Part shown: positions 1 through 10,880 of the stretch, piece after piece
Position numbering within the stretch: the first letter of the stretch is position 1
How the letters are laid out: every line of letters begins with the position of its first letter
Assembly (NCBI RefSeq): GCF_025370935.1
Contig: NC_133498.1
Coordinates: forward strand, 5,402,178-5,466,177
Source: Choristoneura fumiferana
Lineage: Eukaryota; Arthropoda; Insecta; Lepidoptera; Tortricidae
Direction of reading: 5' to 3'
Length of the DNA: 64,000 bases
Made by a program: the position numbers and the translations under genes
Notes under the pieces: model-generated
Database searches by the model: none
Told to the model about the DNA's origin: nothing
Seen by the model: only the letters and a program-made list of their open reading frames with translations

Positions 1-59
1 CGTTGGTTAACGAACGTGCTAGTGGGGCGAGTCCCTCATAATTATTATTATTTATTATT

Positions 60-1130
60 ATTATATAAATTATCAGGCAGGCAGTTGCAAGCAACTGATA
101 GGTGCCTGTATCTAGCTGTTCTTGGTTAAGTATTCTTTGTATTATTAATGTGTTGGTCGAGGCGGTTCTTAAATTGGTTCACATTCAGTGCTGAGACTAC
201 CATGTTCTGGTAGTTTGTTCCATGTCTTGACCACTCTGTTACACAAGAAATGTTTACGAGGATTGTTGTGCGATCGTTCAGTAGATAGCTTAAATTGGTG
301 GCCGCGCAGACGTGTGTTGTTACTAAGATTAAACAAGTCATGGAACTCCTGCAGGTCGTAATACCCGGTAAGGATTTTGTAGGTCTCTATTAAATCGCCA
401 CGCTGTCTGCGTTCCTTTTAAAAGTTGTAAGCTTTAGCATCTGCAGTCTTTCTCATATGACTTGTTCCTTAATTGTCTCGGTATTTTGGTGAAACTGCGT
501 TGAACATTCTCGAGCAGTTCAATGTCTTTGATAAAATAGGGACTCCAGACTTGAAAAGCGTACTCCAAATTTGGTCTAACATATAATTTGTATATGCTGA
601 GTATCATTTTTGGTGTCAAAACTCCGAAGGCTTTCCTAATGAGGTAGATTAGGGATTTAGATTTTTTTAGTGATCCCTGTTATGTGCGCTTCCCATTTAA
701 GGTCCTCCGTTACCTTGACTCCAAATCTGTTTGCACTTTGACTTTGCTTAAGTTCGGTTTCTTCTAAATTATATGTTAATGCGGATTTAGGCCCTATCTG
801 TAATCACAGTGCACTTCTCACTATTTAGGTTAATGAGCCATTTCTTTTGACCAGTCAGCTATTGTGTTTAAATCATTTGAAGTTGGTCGAACTCAAGTAG
901 TGGATTTGCGAATATCTTGTGTCGTCAGCAAATGTGCTGATGCTGCAGTGCAAAGAACAAGGCAAGTCGAATGTGTAGATTATGTACAGCACAGGTCCAA
1001 GTACGGAGCCTTGCGGCACGCCACTGAGTATCGCTCGCTCCTCCGACAGTTCTCGCCAATTCTTACACGAAACGTTCTGTGCCGCAGAAATGCCTCGATC
1101 CAGTTGAGAGTTTCAAAACAAACAATATAT
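60..1130 (-). mobile_element. CR1/Jockey-like LINE reverse transcriptase remnant
   Basis: Read on the minus strand, about 1110 down to 900 encodes reverse transcriptase motifs: SGVPQGSVLGP, then FADDT, the catalytic aspartate motif, with F in place of the usual Y. Further down come LYVRPNLEYAFQVWSP (620-430) and a C-terminal part ending KNRLDQHINNTKNT with a stop near 126. The pieces lie in different frames, so the copy is dead. An AT-rich stretch at 35-70 sits beyond its 3' end. Assignment to the CR1/Jockey group rests on motif style; clade not certain. Confidence 0.75.
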
Positions 1131-1187
1131 TTTTGCCTGACATTGCTATTATACTGACATAGTTGGAAAAATATGCAAGTTGAAGTA

Positions 1188-1290
1188 GCAATGGGTGGGC
1201 CACATCGCTCGAAGAACAGAATTCAACAGATAACTGTTGGGGGAGAAAAGTCCTCGAGTAGAGACCACGAACAGGGAGTAAGTTAGGATA
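1188..1290 (+). mobile_element. RTE-type LINE C-terminal fragment
   Basis: Translates with one frameshift and one stop as QWVGHIARRTE followed by WGRKVLE and RPRTGS. This is the C-terminal signature of lepidopteran RTE-like endonuclease-reverse transcriptases. Only about 100 bp remain. Confidence 0.55.
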
Positions 1291-1369
1291 GCATGATTAA
1301 GATAATATTTCTATAAAATACTATTTCAGAAATTAGTCACATTATGACATGAAAAACCTGCTTTCAAAT

Positions 1370-1490
1370 AAATAAAAAACCACATTCAAATCAGTTCAAC
1401 CGCTTAAGAGCTACGGTTCCACAGACAGACAGAAAGACACACATGGTGGTCAAACTTATATCACCCCTCATTTTGCATTGGGGGTAAAAA
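1370..1490 (+). repeat. Dispersed repeat family E, partial copy
   Basis: Shares a block (CGCTTAAGAGCTACGGTTCC, CACAGACAGACA, then a CCCCTC...GGGGGT tail) with 5041-5235 and 11835-12040. Non-coding. Confidence 0.6.
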
Positions 1491-1649
1491 ATTATAAAAC
1501 TAAAACAGTAGGTAGTATAATATGGCATTTAAGATTTAGATTTAGGCAAACAATAGAAAATCATAAAAATTACCACTACTTATCCGCATTAGCAATCCAT
1601 TCATATAGCGAACCTACTGTGTTCAAAAAAAAGTTGTGTTAAATACTTG

Positions 1650-1806
1650 TGATGTATAGACATCATTTAATAATATTGTAAATCTGTTTAAAAAAATATA
1701 CCTTGTTGAGCATTTCTTGCCGGATTCTTCTCAACAGAGGTTTTTCCAAACCGGTGACATTCATAAGTGCTTGTTATAGCCTAAATTGAATAAAGATATT
1801 TTGACT
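1650..1806 (+). mobile_element. LINE 3' end with TTTGAC tail
   Basis: A 3'-UTR-like stretch with the GCATTTCTTGCCGGATTCTT block common at lepidopteran LINE ends, an AATAAA-like signal and a terminal TTTGACTTTGAC microsatellite. No coding part is attached. Confidence 0.5.
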
Positions 1807-1937
1807 TTGACTGCCAGTGTGCAAATATGCCAATACATTTTTATGTTCTAACTGCCCATGAAGTGTAATGTACTCAGCATTTAGCTCGAAATTTTATGGC
1901 TTAAGTCTGGTTGGTTATGCTAAGTGTCCCTTTGTAC

Positions 1938-2072
1938 AATACAATACAAATATTCTTTATTGCACATCATAAAGCAGTAAAAAAACTTATAATATAAACA
2001 CTTAGATTCACGGTAGACAATAGGCGGTCTTATCGCTTAAAAGTGATCTCTTCCAGACAACCATTTGGGTAC
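1938..2072 (-). mobile_element. LINE 3' tail, (TTGTA)n family
   Basis: On the minus strand this reads TGTCTGGAAGAGATCACTTT, then GCGATAAGACCGCC, and ends in AATAAAGAATATTTGTATTGTATTGTA split over the copy. The same tail is at 14540-14690 (+) and 28220-28355 (-). Confidence 0.6.
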
Positions 2073-2614
2073 AAGAAATTATATATGTTACAAAAATAGG
2101 TGGCGGAAACAGAAACAGAAAATAAAAACAAACAAAAAAAAATCAATAACATTAAAATAAATACAAATGAAACAACTATATAAATACATACATGCAATAC
2201 TATACAATACATAAACCACTAACATAAAACAGCAATATAAATTAACAACAATGTACTGCATTGGGCAGCATGAGGTTAAAGTCTGAAACTCAAGTCATTT
2301 TCTTAAATATGGCCTTTCAAAGGATGTGGCTATTAAACCCAGTAAAGTATTATTTGCGTTTTTTTACCTAATAAGTAATTCCGATTTAAATATATTACAT
2401 AAAAAGCTACGAGGGTAATTTGCAGATTGAGAAAAAATAAACTGGCTGAAAAAGAATGACTTTTTTTTTTAAATAAGCTGGATGGAACTAGGCATGGCGC
2501 CGCACAAGCACATGTAGAAATATTAACTAAGTATATACTTTTTTTTTTATTGGTATTGTTTAGGACTCAAGGGTCGCAGGGTAGGTAATGTTTTAAATTA
2601 AAATAAAAACTTAC

Positions 2615-3004
2615 TTGCGAATATGTGAGGCGAAGGGCGTACTGGGCAATTTGAGTCGTTTTCATTGTCTAAATCAGTGTGTGCTGCAAAAAAAAATCAA
2701 CACTGAAAAAAAATCGGAAATATAAAAACACGTCCTTTGGTGCACCCTTACATAACCTAAACGCAACAACAATTTTGTCACTTAAAACTGCGATTTTAAA
2801 TGCAAAAACACCAATAAATATTTTAAGTACTACTCAGGGATAGCAAAGACTTTTTTCATTACAAAATTCGTGTAGAAAATGGTTAATTAAAATTTACGTA
2901 CTTGCACCCGCTACCTTCCGCGAATGAAAGAAATTTGTAGAATAAAAAACCAGCGATTTCGTTTGACGGGTTTTGACAGATCGATGGAATGGATTGTTTG
3001 ACAT
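2615..3004 (-). CDS. Candidate 5' exons of an unrecognised minus-strand gene (partial)
   Basis: Two exons join cleanly on the minus strand. Exon 1, 3004-2902, runs from ATG to a GTACGT donor and gives 34 residues starting MSNNPFHRSVKTRQ. Exon 2, 2683-2615, sits between a TTTTTGCAG acceptor and a GTAAGT donor, with matching phase 1 on both sides, and gives THTDLDNENDSNCPV then RPSPHIFA. The joined frame is open for 57 residues. The second exon is acidic and polar and does not resemble the surrounding repeats. No family recognised. Later exons would lie below 2615 or beyond the left edge, and none could be identified there. An alternative start at 3009 hits a stop inside exon 1. Support is splice-site and frame consistency only. 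Confidence 0.45.
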
Positions 3005-3694
3005 TTCATTGCGGTGTTACTAGACAGAAATGTTTATTTACCACGAAAAGCCGTTGCATGAAAAAGAAAATTAAAGTGATCCAAAAGTAAAATTTAATTT
3101 CACTCTAAATTATACGTAAATCTGGAAAAATAATAAAAGCGATTGGCTTAAATCTTTACCCTTAAATAGAATAACATGGCTATGAATTCGAAATACCTAA
3201 TATTTAAGATTTACTAAATTATTGAATATAGTTTTTGTTTTTATTCCTTATGTTGTTTTTGATGGAATCTTTCTACTAAATTCGTTAAATTGTAATAGTT
3301 TAAATTAGACTTATTTTATAGGCAACGTTGAATAAACTACTACTGCTCGGGGTTTGTCTAAAAGCTGGCAACATTACTTACCAATGCTACCAACCTAAGA
3401 AATAGCTCAAGCTGTTTCAGTTTAGGCTAAAACTGTCAACAATTTTCAATTCTGTGTAGAAATTTTTAGCTGAAAAATTATAAAGGACTTTATACCGTAC
3501 AAACTGATTATTTTAGTGGTCTAAAATTTCTGTTTTGACTCGTTTTTTTACAACTTTAAACTAACTAAAAAGACAAAAAAGATATGGATATTTTTGTCAC
3601 TTTAAAGTGATCTCTCCCAGAAGCCGAAGTAGGTAAGTAACAATGTGTGTATGTGCGTCAAAATTTATCCGCTAATTCCGCCAACAAACAGGAT

Positions 3695-3800
3695 CAGCAT
3701 CATCATTATCAGCCGGAGCATGTCCACTACTGAACAAAGGCCACTTGCATCCACAGGTCGCCCGCAAATCTCACAATGTCATTGGTCCACTTTTCTCCCT
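3695..3800 (-). mobile_element. Short RTE/SINE-tail fragment
   Basis: The CATCATCATTATCAGCC start and GTCCACTACTGAACAAAGGCC block match the 3' end shared by lepidopteran RTE elements and SINEs, read from the minus strand. Confidence 0.5.
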
Positions 3801-4175
3801 CGATGATTACTTACAACGTAAGTATGAGATTTTAGCTCTCGGGGCGGTCAACGCGTCTGTGTTATAAATATTACGAGACGCTTGACTCAATTTACCTAGT
3901 CCCAAAATATAATTGCAAGGCTTGTGTAAAACTTTCGTTTCCTAGGATCAGCGGTGCCGTCATATAGCGGCCGTAATTGATACCGCTCCTCCTCCCTCCT
4001 GGACACCGCTCTCTATGAAACCGCGCCTTTTTGTTTACATAGACAACGTTCTAGTGACGTCATTCACCGCTTATTACGGTCGATATAATATAATGACGGC
4101 ACCGCAAGTCCTAGGAAAGGGCCTACGCTAGCTGTCGCGGTGCACTGCTTGGCGCAGCCTGCGGGCGCGGGTGCA

Positions 4176-4279
4176 GCAGGGCTACTACGAAAATCGAAGT
4201 TCGTGTTTCGGTCCCTCTGACACTTATACTATTTAATACGAGAGCGAGAGGGACGGTACGATACGAACTTCGATTTTCA
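4176..4279. repeat. Fold-back MITE, right end truncated
   Basis: Left arm (GCAGGGCTACTACG, AATCGAAGTTCGTG) and loop (CTTATACTATTTAATACG) are intact. The right arm stops after CGAACTTCGATTTTC, so the terminal CGTAGTAGCCCTGC is missing. Confidence 0.75.
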
Positions 4280-4699
4280 CGCGACGCGCGCAGATGGCGC
4301 TGCTCATGCTATTGTTCAACAGGCGTTCACACGCTCCGTGCAAACCACGTGCGTCAGATAGACGGCGTAGACCCTTACACAGGTACTAGACAATGGATAA
4401 AAATACCGAATACATCGTGGTTTCCTTGATTTCCGAACTTACAGACTGATTAGTTTATTGATTGGTCAAATCGAAAAACTTTTTTTTTCGCCCCCAAAAT
4501 TCCCACAAAGCAAATTTCATCGAAATGTTCAAAGCCGTTTCCGACATTACTATTATGAATAGACGTATAAGGATGGCTCGTTTAAAGGTAATAAATGTAT
4601 ACTTTAGATTACGTTAAATTAGCACCTATGTAGGTATAGTCAACCAATTTGATTCCTATAGGCTAGGCTAACATGGAACCCTGTCTAAGTAAACTTCTT

Positions 4700-4862
4700 T
4701 AAACGAGCAATTCTTGTATAGGTATATATATTTTGGGGATCTCGGAAACGACCGCAACGATTTCGATGAAATTTTGTAAGTAGGGGTTTTCAGGGCTGAA
4801 AAATCGATCTTCTTGCTATCAAGCTTTAGCCCGAGCAAAGCTCGGTCGCCCAGGTAGGTACT
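4700..4862 (+). repeat. Dispersed repeat family F
   Basis: Matches 34312-34460: GGGATCTCGGAAACG, ACGATTTCGATGAAATTT, AAATCGATCT and GCTCGGTCGCCCAGGTA occur in the same order. Non-coding. Confidence 0.6.
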
Positions 4863-5040
4863 CATTTATCTATAACAATAATATTTATCGCATGACGTAA
4901 AACGTCATTGTCATTGCGACACGCGGTTCTCTAATGGCTTAGGGATCAAATTGGTTGACTGTACATAATTAGGTTAAGTTCTTTGTGAGTAAAAGAAAAT
5001 TAAGCTCATATAACCTAACCAACAAATAAGTGGAAAACCC

Positions 5041-5235
5041 CCGACCTTGTCACTTCAAAGTTCAATATCTCAGAAACAGCAAAACAGATTTTGATAAAAC
5101 ATCTAACTAAGAACTATCGATAGAACACCTGATTTTAAATAGAAGAAGCTGCATTCAAATCGGTCCACCCGTTTAAGAGCTACGGTGCGGTGCCACAGAC
5201 AGGCACACACACGACACACATAGCGGTCAAACACA
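5041..5235 (+). repeat. Dispersed repeat family E
   Basis: Longer copy of the family at 1370 and 11835, with CACTTCAAAGTTCAATATCT at its left and TTTAAGAGCTACGGTGCGG near its right. Confidence 0.6.
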
Positions 5236-5254
5236 TGTATATTGTACAACATCT

Positions 5255-5350
5255 AGTTGATTCGGCTAATGGAAGTGAGTCAAATGTAGGTACTTTCAAG
5301 ATTTGACCCAACAAACAGGGCAGGTTAAATAAAAGCCTGTAATAATTAGA
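5255..5350 (+). repeat. AAGCTTGTA-ended repeat, 3' part
   Basis: Ends GGTTAAATAAAAGCCTGTAA, matching the 3' ends at 47880-47975, 55035-55198 and 59585-59732. Confidence 0.5.
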
Positions 5351-5554
5351 ACAAGGTTTCTGTCAAAAGATATTTAATTATAAGTTGTAAGATATTACTC
5401 CGTGAGACAGATATGAGACGCGATGTGTGCACAAGCAGTTTGCCTTAGCTATCTGATAAGATACAGGGATCATGGGGAAACCTTGTTCGCTTTGGGAGCA
5501 TTTTATCAGTCACCTGTTTTGAAATTTGGTCCGAATTTGTCGGGGTGAACCACC

Positions 5555-6216
5555 TTTTTAGGGTTCCGGAGCCAAAATGGCAAAAACGGAACCCTTATAG
5601 TTTCGCCATGTCTGTCTGTCTGTCTGTCCGTCCGTCCGCGGCTTTGCTCAGAGACTATCAATGCTAGAAAGTTGTAATTTTGCACGGATATATAAGTAAA
5701 CTATGCCGACAAAATGGTACAATAAAAAATTAAAAATAAAAAATTTTTTAGGGTACCTACCTCCCATAGACGTAAAAGTGGGGGTGATTTTTTTTCTCAT
5801 CCAACCCTGTATAGTGGGGTATCGTTGGATAGGTCTTTTAAAACCATTAGGGATTTGCTAAGACGATTTTTCGATTCAGTGATTTTTTTGCGAAATATTC
5901 AACTTTAAAGAGCAAATTTTCATTAAAATCGAGCGTCCCCCCCCCTCTAAAATCTAAACCTGGTGGGTGGAAAAATTTGAAAAAATTCAGGATGGTAGTG
6001 AGTATATCAAACTTTCAAGAAAAACTATAACGGCTAAGTTTGCTTGAGAATTCTTAGTGGTTTATGAGTAAATAGCAGCCTAAGGTATAAAATGTACCTA
6101 AACTTGGATGATTCCGTATAAAATACGGAATCCTTAGAAAAATATTACTTAATTTTTTCGTCATGGCTACGGAACCCTATTCTGGGCGTGTCCGACACGC
6201 TCTTGGCCGGTTTTTT
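5555..6216 (+). repeat. Repeat family A, near full length (about 660 bp)
   Basis: Begins TTTTTAGGGTTCCGGAGCC and carries a (TGTC)n tract followed by CGCGGCTTTGCTCAGAGA. It ends with the perfect palindrome AGCGTGTCGGACACGCT (read on the minus strand) followed by CTTGGCCGGTTTTTT. Related copies are at 12797-13361, 22718-23394 (-) and 24083-24707, with a head-only copy at 8645-8775. No open frame of note, so non-autonomous. Confidence 0.85.
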
Positions 6217-6442
6217 ACAAGTTATTGACGTTAAGAAAGAAAGAAAGAAAATATTTTTATGTGGTCATAACGAAAGTTATTAACCGTATTTATAAGCGAA
6301 ATAGAGTCGCACTATTCCTACAAGATTAACACAAGTAATAAACTTTCCACTAAGGCATAAGTACCTACCTATTTTGTCAGGCATAATGTCATAATATTTA
6401 CTTAAAAGTTTTTTTTACTTGCCGTGTAAGTTTAGGTTAAAT

Positions 6443-6685
6443 CAGTCTTTCCCAAAGTGGACGATGACGCCCCCTTGTGGGCGCTGGAGGCCTAGAGGGG
6501 GGCGGTAAGGGGTCCAAAAAAAATCTTTACGTTTCTTAAAAAAATCTTTACCTTTGTGCCTTCATTAGGCAAGGCGAGACTAATAAATATGTTATTGAGG
6601 TTTTTAAGGTGAAAAAAATGGGGGGCGCTACAAAACAACAGATTTTCAAAGTGGGCGTTAGACGAAATAAGTTTGGGGACCTCTG
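6443..6685. mobile_element. hAT-type MITE with 8-bp target duplication
   Basis: The right end, read inward, is CAGAGGTCCCCAAAC and the left end is CAGTCTTTCCCAAAG, an imperfect hAT-style terminal repeat. The element is flanked by the exact 8-bp duplication GGTTAAAT at 6435-6442 and 6686-6693, the size hAT transposases make. About 243 bp, no coding capacity. Confidence 0.85.
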
Positions 6686-6693
6686 GGTTAAAT

Positions 6694-8640
6694 CTTGACA
6701 GTCATATTTACTTTATCCACATCAAGAGGTCAGATTGACTTGATTTGATTTGGTATCCGTATGAAGGTTAAATGCAAATAGTCAATTACTGTACCTTTTA
6801 AATGCTATTAAACGCATTCAAAAGTAGTAGTCAGCACGAGAGATCTAAAATGTCGTCAGTCCACCTAGTGGGAGTGGGTGGGGTGGGGGGTTAGCTTTCC
6901 GGTAGTCAGGGTTCTTCACTCGATCAAAAAATAACCGGCCAAGTGCGAATCGGGCCACGCGCAGTATAGGGTACCGTGCTAATTAATATCTTTTTTAAGG
7001 TTGTACTTTTATCTATGTTGCTAAAGTTTTAATATCTTTGTTTAAGACTAGTTCACGTTGTAGTCTTTATTAATATCTATTTTAATTGTTGACAACATGT
7101 AATGAATAAATTTATTTATTATATTTATTATTTACCTAATGGCCGAATTTTGAATATTGTGTTTGGATTGCCTATTCCGCTGAAAAAAGCGGTCATAGTT
7201 TTTCTTTTTAATTTGTTACCTATTTAAACTACTTACCTACTATTTTGATTTTTTCAGATTTAAAAAAAAACCAAAAGCTTCTAAAAATAAAAGGGTGAGA
7301 AAAAAAAGTTTAATTTTCAAAGCATACGTTCAAGTTCAAGCCCATCTCCATCAAACGGGATCTCCGCCAGTACTGTTCTCCTGGAACCTTCTAGAATATT
7401 ACTCAAACTTCGTCCAATTTAGTTCAGTCATAAAAGGGGCGCGTAGCTCAAAATTATTTATACACGACTACTGCCAAGGTAATAGAGGTGGGTTAGTAGA
7501 TTAGGTATTTCAAGTTTTATGACCGCTCATACAGCCAGCGGCCAGCGGCAGCGGGAGCTAGAGGGATTAGTGAATATGAACATAGTGAGGTCCGAATTCA
7601 ACTTAGGTTGGCTAGATACGGGGAGCGTCATGAATTAATGAAAAAAGTTAATTCAACACGCACACAATAGTAACACACTTAAGTTACAGAAATAGTTTAA
7701 AATCCAAAATATGAAATAAGTAAAATAAATGAATGTCCGCGATACCATGGCGCTCCCATAACGGCAGAGTAGACAAACGGCGACGTGTTTTAGTGGGTAT
7801 GCTCCCAAATTGAGAGAGTCCCACATAACTTTCCACGGAAAGTATGCATAAAGCATTTTCACATCGCAAAAAAAAAGCTAGGCTAGATAACAATATTTAA
7901 GAAAAATAGCTTGATAAAGAATACTATTGGACAGTTATTTCTTTTTTTACCGATTAAACAAACAATGTTGACGATCCCGTTCAAGTTGCGTGTGATAAAA
8001 AATTAAAAAAAAAAAAGAAAAGAGTGGGAAAGTATGAATCCCCGCAAAATAACGCCATGGACGCCTTAATTATTTCAAATGAATTCACTAATTCCGTGTG
8101 ACGTCACGGTCCTCATCCGCTCTCGAACTTTGACGTGTTTTATCTTTGTTATTATTTGTTTGTTCGACAAAATGTGTCCGATTTTATTTTATTTTTTCAA
8201 TCTAACTGATGTAATCTGTATTACTTACCCGGGATCCTACTAAGTATCTACCCAACTGCTTTTATTATTGGTAATTATGGATTTGCTGATTTATTTCACG
8301 ATAAAAAGTTTAATGAACTATTTTCAATTACAAAAACCGTTTATTTAAGTACAAGAGCATGCCCAAGGAACCCTGAAAAGCTCTAAACAAATTACACTAA
8401 ACAACTGACTATACAGTTGCAAGCTTAGTTCGATACAAGTTTACAAGAAACTTTACTTATATCAGCGTAAAGTACTTTTTTCCGTGTTTGGAGTTGGGAA
8501 GTGCCACACGTTGCTTCGTTCAGTAAGGCATCCAGTGTTACCAGGTTAGAGGGACAAAAAAAGCTATTTTAATAAAGTAGCTACAAACCTAATCTACTAA
8601 AACACAACACACTCGGAATTATAAAATACAGTGTTTAACT
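6694..8640. other. No gene recognised
   Basis: AT-rich sequence with short open frames lacking family resemblance or good splice sites. The only recognisable piece is a family-B end (ACCGGCCAAGTGCGAATCGG) near 6930-6985. Confidence 0.5.
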
Positions 8641-8644
8641 TAAT

Positions 8645-8775
8645 TATTAGAGTTCTGTAGCCAAAATGGCGGTAAAACAAAACCCTTATTACTTTCACCA
8701 TGTATGTCTGTCCGTCTGTCTGTCTGTCCATCTGTCCGCGGCTTAGCTAAGAGACTTGTAATAGAGAGTTTTGTA
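8645..8775 (+). repeat. Repeat family A, 5' head only
   Basis: The GTAGCCAAAATGGC start and a (TGTC)n tract, then CCGCGGCTTAGCTAAGAGA. The match stops there. Confidence 0.7.
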
Positions 8776-9019
8776 ATACTTTCATTCACTCATTCAATCC
8801 ATTCTTGCCAACTCTCGTGAATCGACGTAACGGTGTACAATACAAACATGTGAAGATAACTGAACAATCATTTTTGAAGTCGCTTAAGAATGACGCTTAA
8901 ATGTAGTTTTTAATTAGAATATTATATAATCATAATCATATTTTCATGGATATGAAAAAAATAAATCTAAACCCGATTTTTTTAATTCAAACGCACCTAA
9001 AGAAATTAAGTTACGGTAA

Positions 9020-9171
9020 CGGAGCTACGGATCGACGTGATTTTTGGCATAGAGATAGTTTATGGACCCGAGAGTGACATAGGCTACTTTTAATCCCGGA
9101 AAAATGCACAGTTCCCGAGGAACAGCGCGCGATAACCATAACACGCGGGCGGAGCCGCGGGCAAAAGCTAG
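9020..9171 (+). mobile_element. Helitron-like element, 3' part
   Basis: Ends with a GC-rich hairpin (GCGGGCGGAGCCGCGGGC) and CTAG at 9168-9171, followed by T. This is the Helitron 3' signature. The 5' TC end is not visible, so the copy is truncated. Confidence 0.65.
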
Positions 9172-9550
9172 TAGTTTCTGAGGATAAATGTTACTAATAA
9201 AATCGTGATCCCTTTTCATTTAATTAATTGTACACCTAATGCGTGCGTGTTGTAGATATCACGGACGATAAATGTCTAATAATAAATGATTATTATTTAT
9301 TTATTTATTTTTTCTATTTTGTTTGGCATCGTATGCCCCTACATATTGTTGTACTAGGAAACAGGAAAAAAGGTGGCTAAAACACTTCAAGTTCGTGGTC
9401 AAAAATGTTCAAATTGTCCCCAATTCCAGCGAAAACGTGGCTCACTTGGCAACACTTGTCTTAAGGCCGATTTTCCAGCACTCTCGAAAACGATAAGAAA
9501 ATATGAATAATGCTCCACAGGTGACGTAACAGGTGCACACGTATAAAACA

Positions 9551-9958
9551 ACCGCCATCTTAGAATATCACGCCATTTTACCTGAGACGCCACCGCGCGT
9601 GTTCAATTTCAGTACTTCTTAAAACTAATTAACACCTTATCAGTGCAAATAAACCGTCAAATTTAACTAAATAATTAAATTAATTTTTCGAGTCAGTTAA
9701 AACACTTATTTAATGTAATTATGTAAGTATGGAATTTGAAAGTGTCTCAATTGATCGTTAACGTCACTGCTTGTCAAATGAGAGCGGCAAATTATTGCGA
9801 ATATGTTTGAAAAAGATAAAAATATATTGTTATATTGGTTTTTATCTTTAATTGTTTGATAAATACCGATTTTCCCGCGGTCTGTGATTGGTCACATGAT
9901 GAAGGAAGAAAATAAAGTAGCGATGACTTAAGAGATAACATGTGATTCAAGATGGCGG
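9551..9958. promoter_or_regulatory. Possible divergent promoter with two YY1/Pho-like motifs
   Basis: CCGCCATCTT at 9551-9560 and AAGATGGCGG at 9949-9958 are inverted copies of the AAGATGGCGG core known as the YY1/Pleiohomeotic site. In many genes that site overlaps the start codon. Each contains an ATG reading away from the other. No transcript evidence is available. Confidence 0.25.
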
Positions 9959-9985
9959 ACGTTTTCAAAGCTGAAAACTTCAGCG
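9952..9985 (+). CDS. Candidate first coding exon, unrecognised gene
   Basis: ATG inside an AAGATGGCGG motif opens a frame encoding MADVFKAENFS, then a GTAAGA donor at 9986 leaving phase 1. The exon is unusual for the region in having a start context, clean donor and balanced codons. No downstream exon with a matching phase could be identified before the next gene at 30199, so this stays weak. Two unattached acceptor-plus-stop stretches (25040-25138, 26421-26453) are in phase 0 and cannot join it directly. Confidence 0.25.
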
Positions 9986-10288
9986 GTAAGAATTTTCATT
10001 TTAAATATCGAATTAGGTATAGTTTTAATATTTTTTCGTGACTGTTAATAATTTTTTGTGATTCTTATTTCAATATATTAGTCAACTAGTTACGAACATA
10101 CGTATGTATCTAATTTAAGCGTTACCCAACATAACATATTTATCTATCTAATACATTTATCTCCATTCAACTAATATTGTTAATTCTAAAGGTATTTTGA
10201 TAGTTTTATTCAATAGATAGTGATTATCTTCCGTTTGTATGTATACCTATATCTACCTTTGAAGTTCCTAATTCGTACTGCGACTTCG

Positions 10289-10341
10289 TGGAACTCAGCC
10301 CAAGCCCTCTTATTCTGAGAGGACTCCTGTGCCCAGCAGTT
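10289..10341 (+). mobile_element. SINE 3' end fragment
   Basis: CAAGCCCTCTTATTCTGAGA then CCTGTGCCCAGCAGT, the 3' end of the tRNA-derived SINE seen complete at 44121-44431. Confidence 0.6.
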
Positions 10342-10529
10342 CAACGCAAACAAGACTAATACCTACTTTCGTAATCACGAAAACTATTTCGTGCAAACAC
10401 AAGTAAGAATTTAACTCTCAACGGGTCACATTGCGAAGAATAAATAAAAATTCTTATCTTAGATTAAAGAGCAGTAAACCCTAGGTGATAACGCTTATCA
10501 CTAGCATGTTCTATTTAGTTAGTTAAGTG

Positions 10530-10700
10530 CCACCTTGACGGTGTGGTTACCTATGAAGTTATATTGGAGATTTTGTCTAAAACCCAGTTGATAATGCAAG
10601 AAAATTTGTACAAGTTGTATTACATTGCGGTGCTCAGTTGACCACTTTAAATTCCTTCGCTCTACCGCCTCGTAATGTTTGTAACCCATTTTGCAATATT
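10530..10700. repeat. Degenerate copy of the 61517 MITE
   Basis: Contains TTGTACAAGTTGTATTACATTGCGGTG split over the left arm and CCGCCTCGTAATGTTTG in the right, matching the arms of the intact element at 61517-61664 with many changes. Confidence 0.5.
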
Positions 10701-10722
10701 TCTCACACAAAAACTGGGATTA

Positions 10723-10857
10723 AGGTTCCGTTTCCACCAGAGATGTGCGAGGATGTGTTACGAGGAATGTGTATTTCATGAACCAATAGAAACCCTTCAT
10801 TTATCTCACCTCGCTCCGCTCAGCTTTTTCCACCAGAAATGTGCTGCGCGAGGATAG
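10723..10857. repeat. CACCAGAGATGTGCGAGG MITE, complete
   Basis: Runs from CCGTTTCCACCAGAGATG through GAACCAATAGAAACCCTTC to CCACCAGAAATGTGCTGCGC. Related copies: 21551/22328 (split), 42397, 43668, 45549 and 46505. A (GAAA)n microsatellite follows at 10856-10880. Confidence 0.7.
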
Positions 10858-10880
10858 AAAGAAAGAAAGAAAGAAAAAAA

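Noticed and set aside
9399..9593. 64-codon minus-strand frame starting near the YY1-like motif
   Set aside because: No donor or homology; the competing ATG frame in the motif gives a different short peptide. Promoter-like sequence explains it better.
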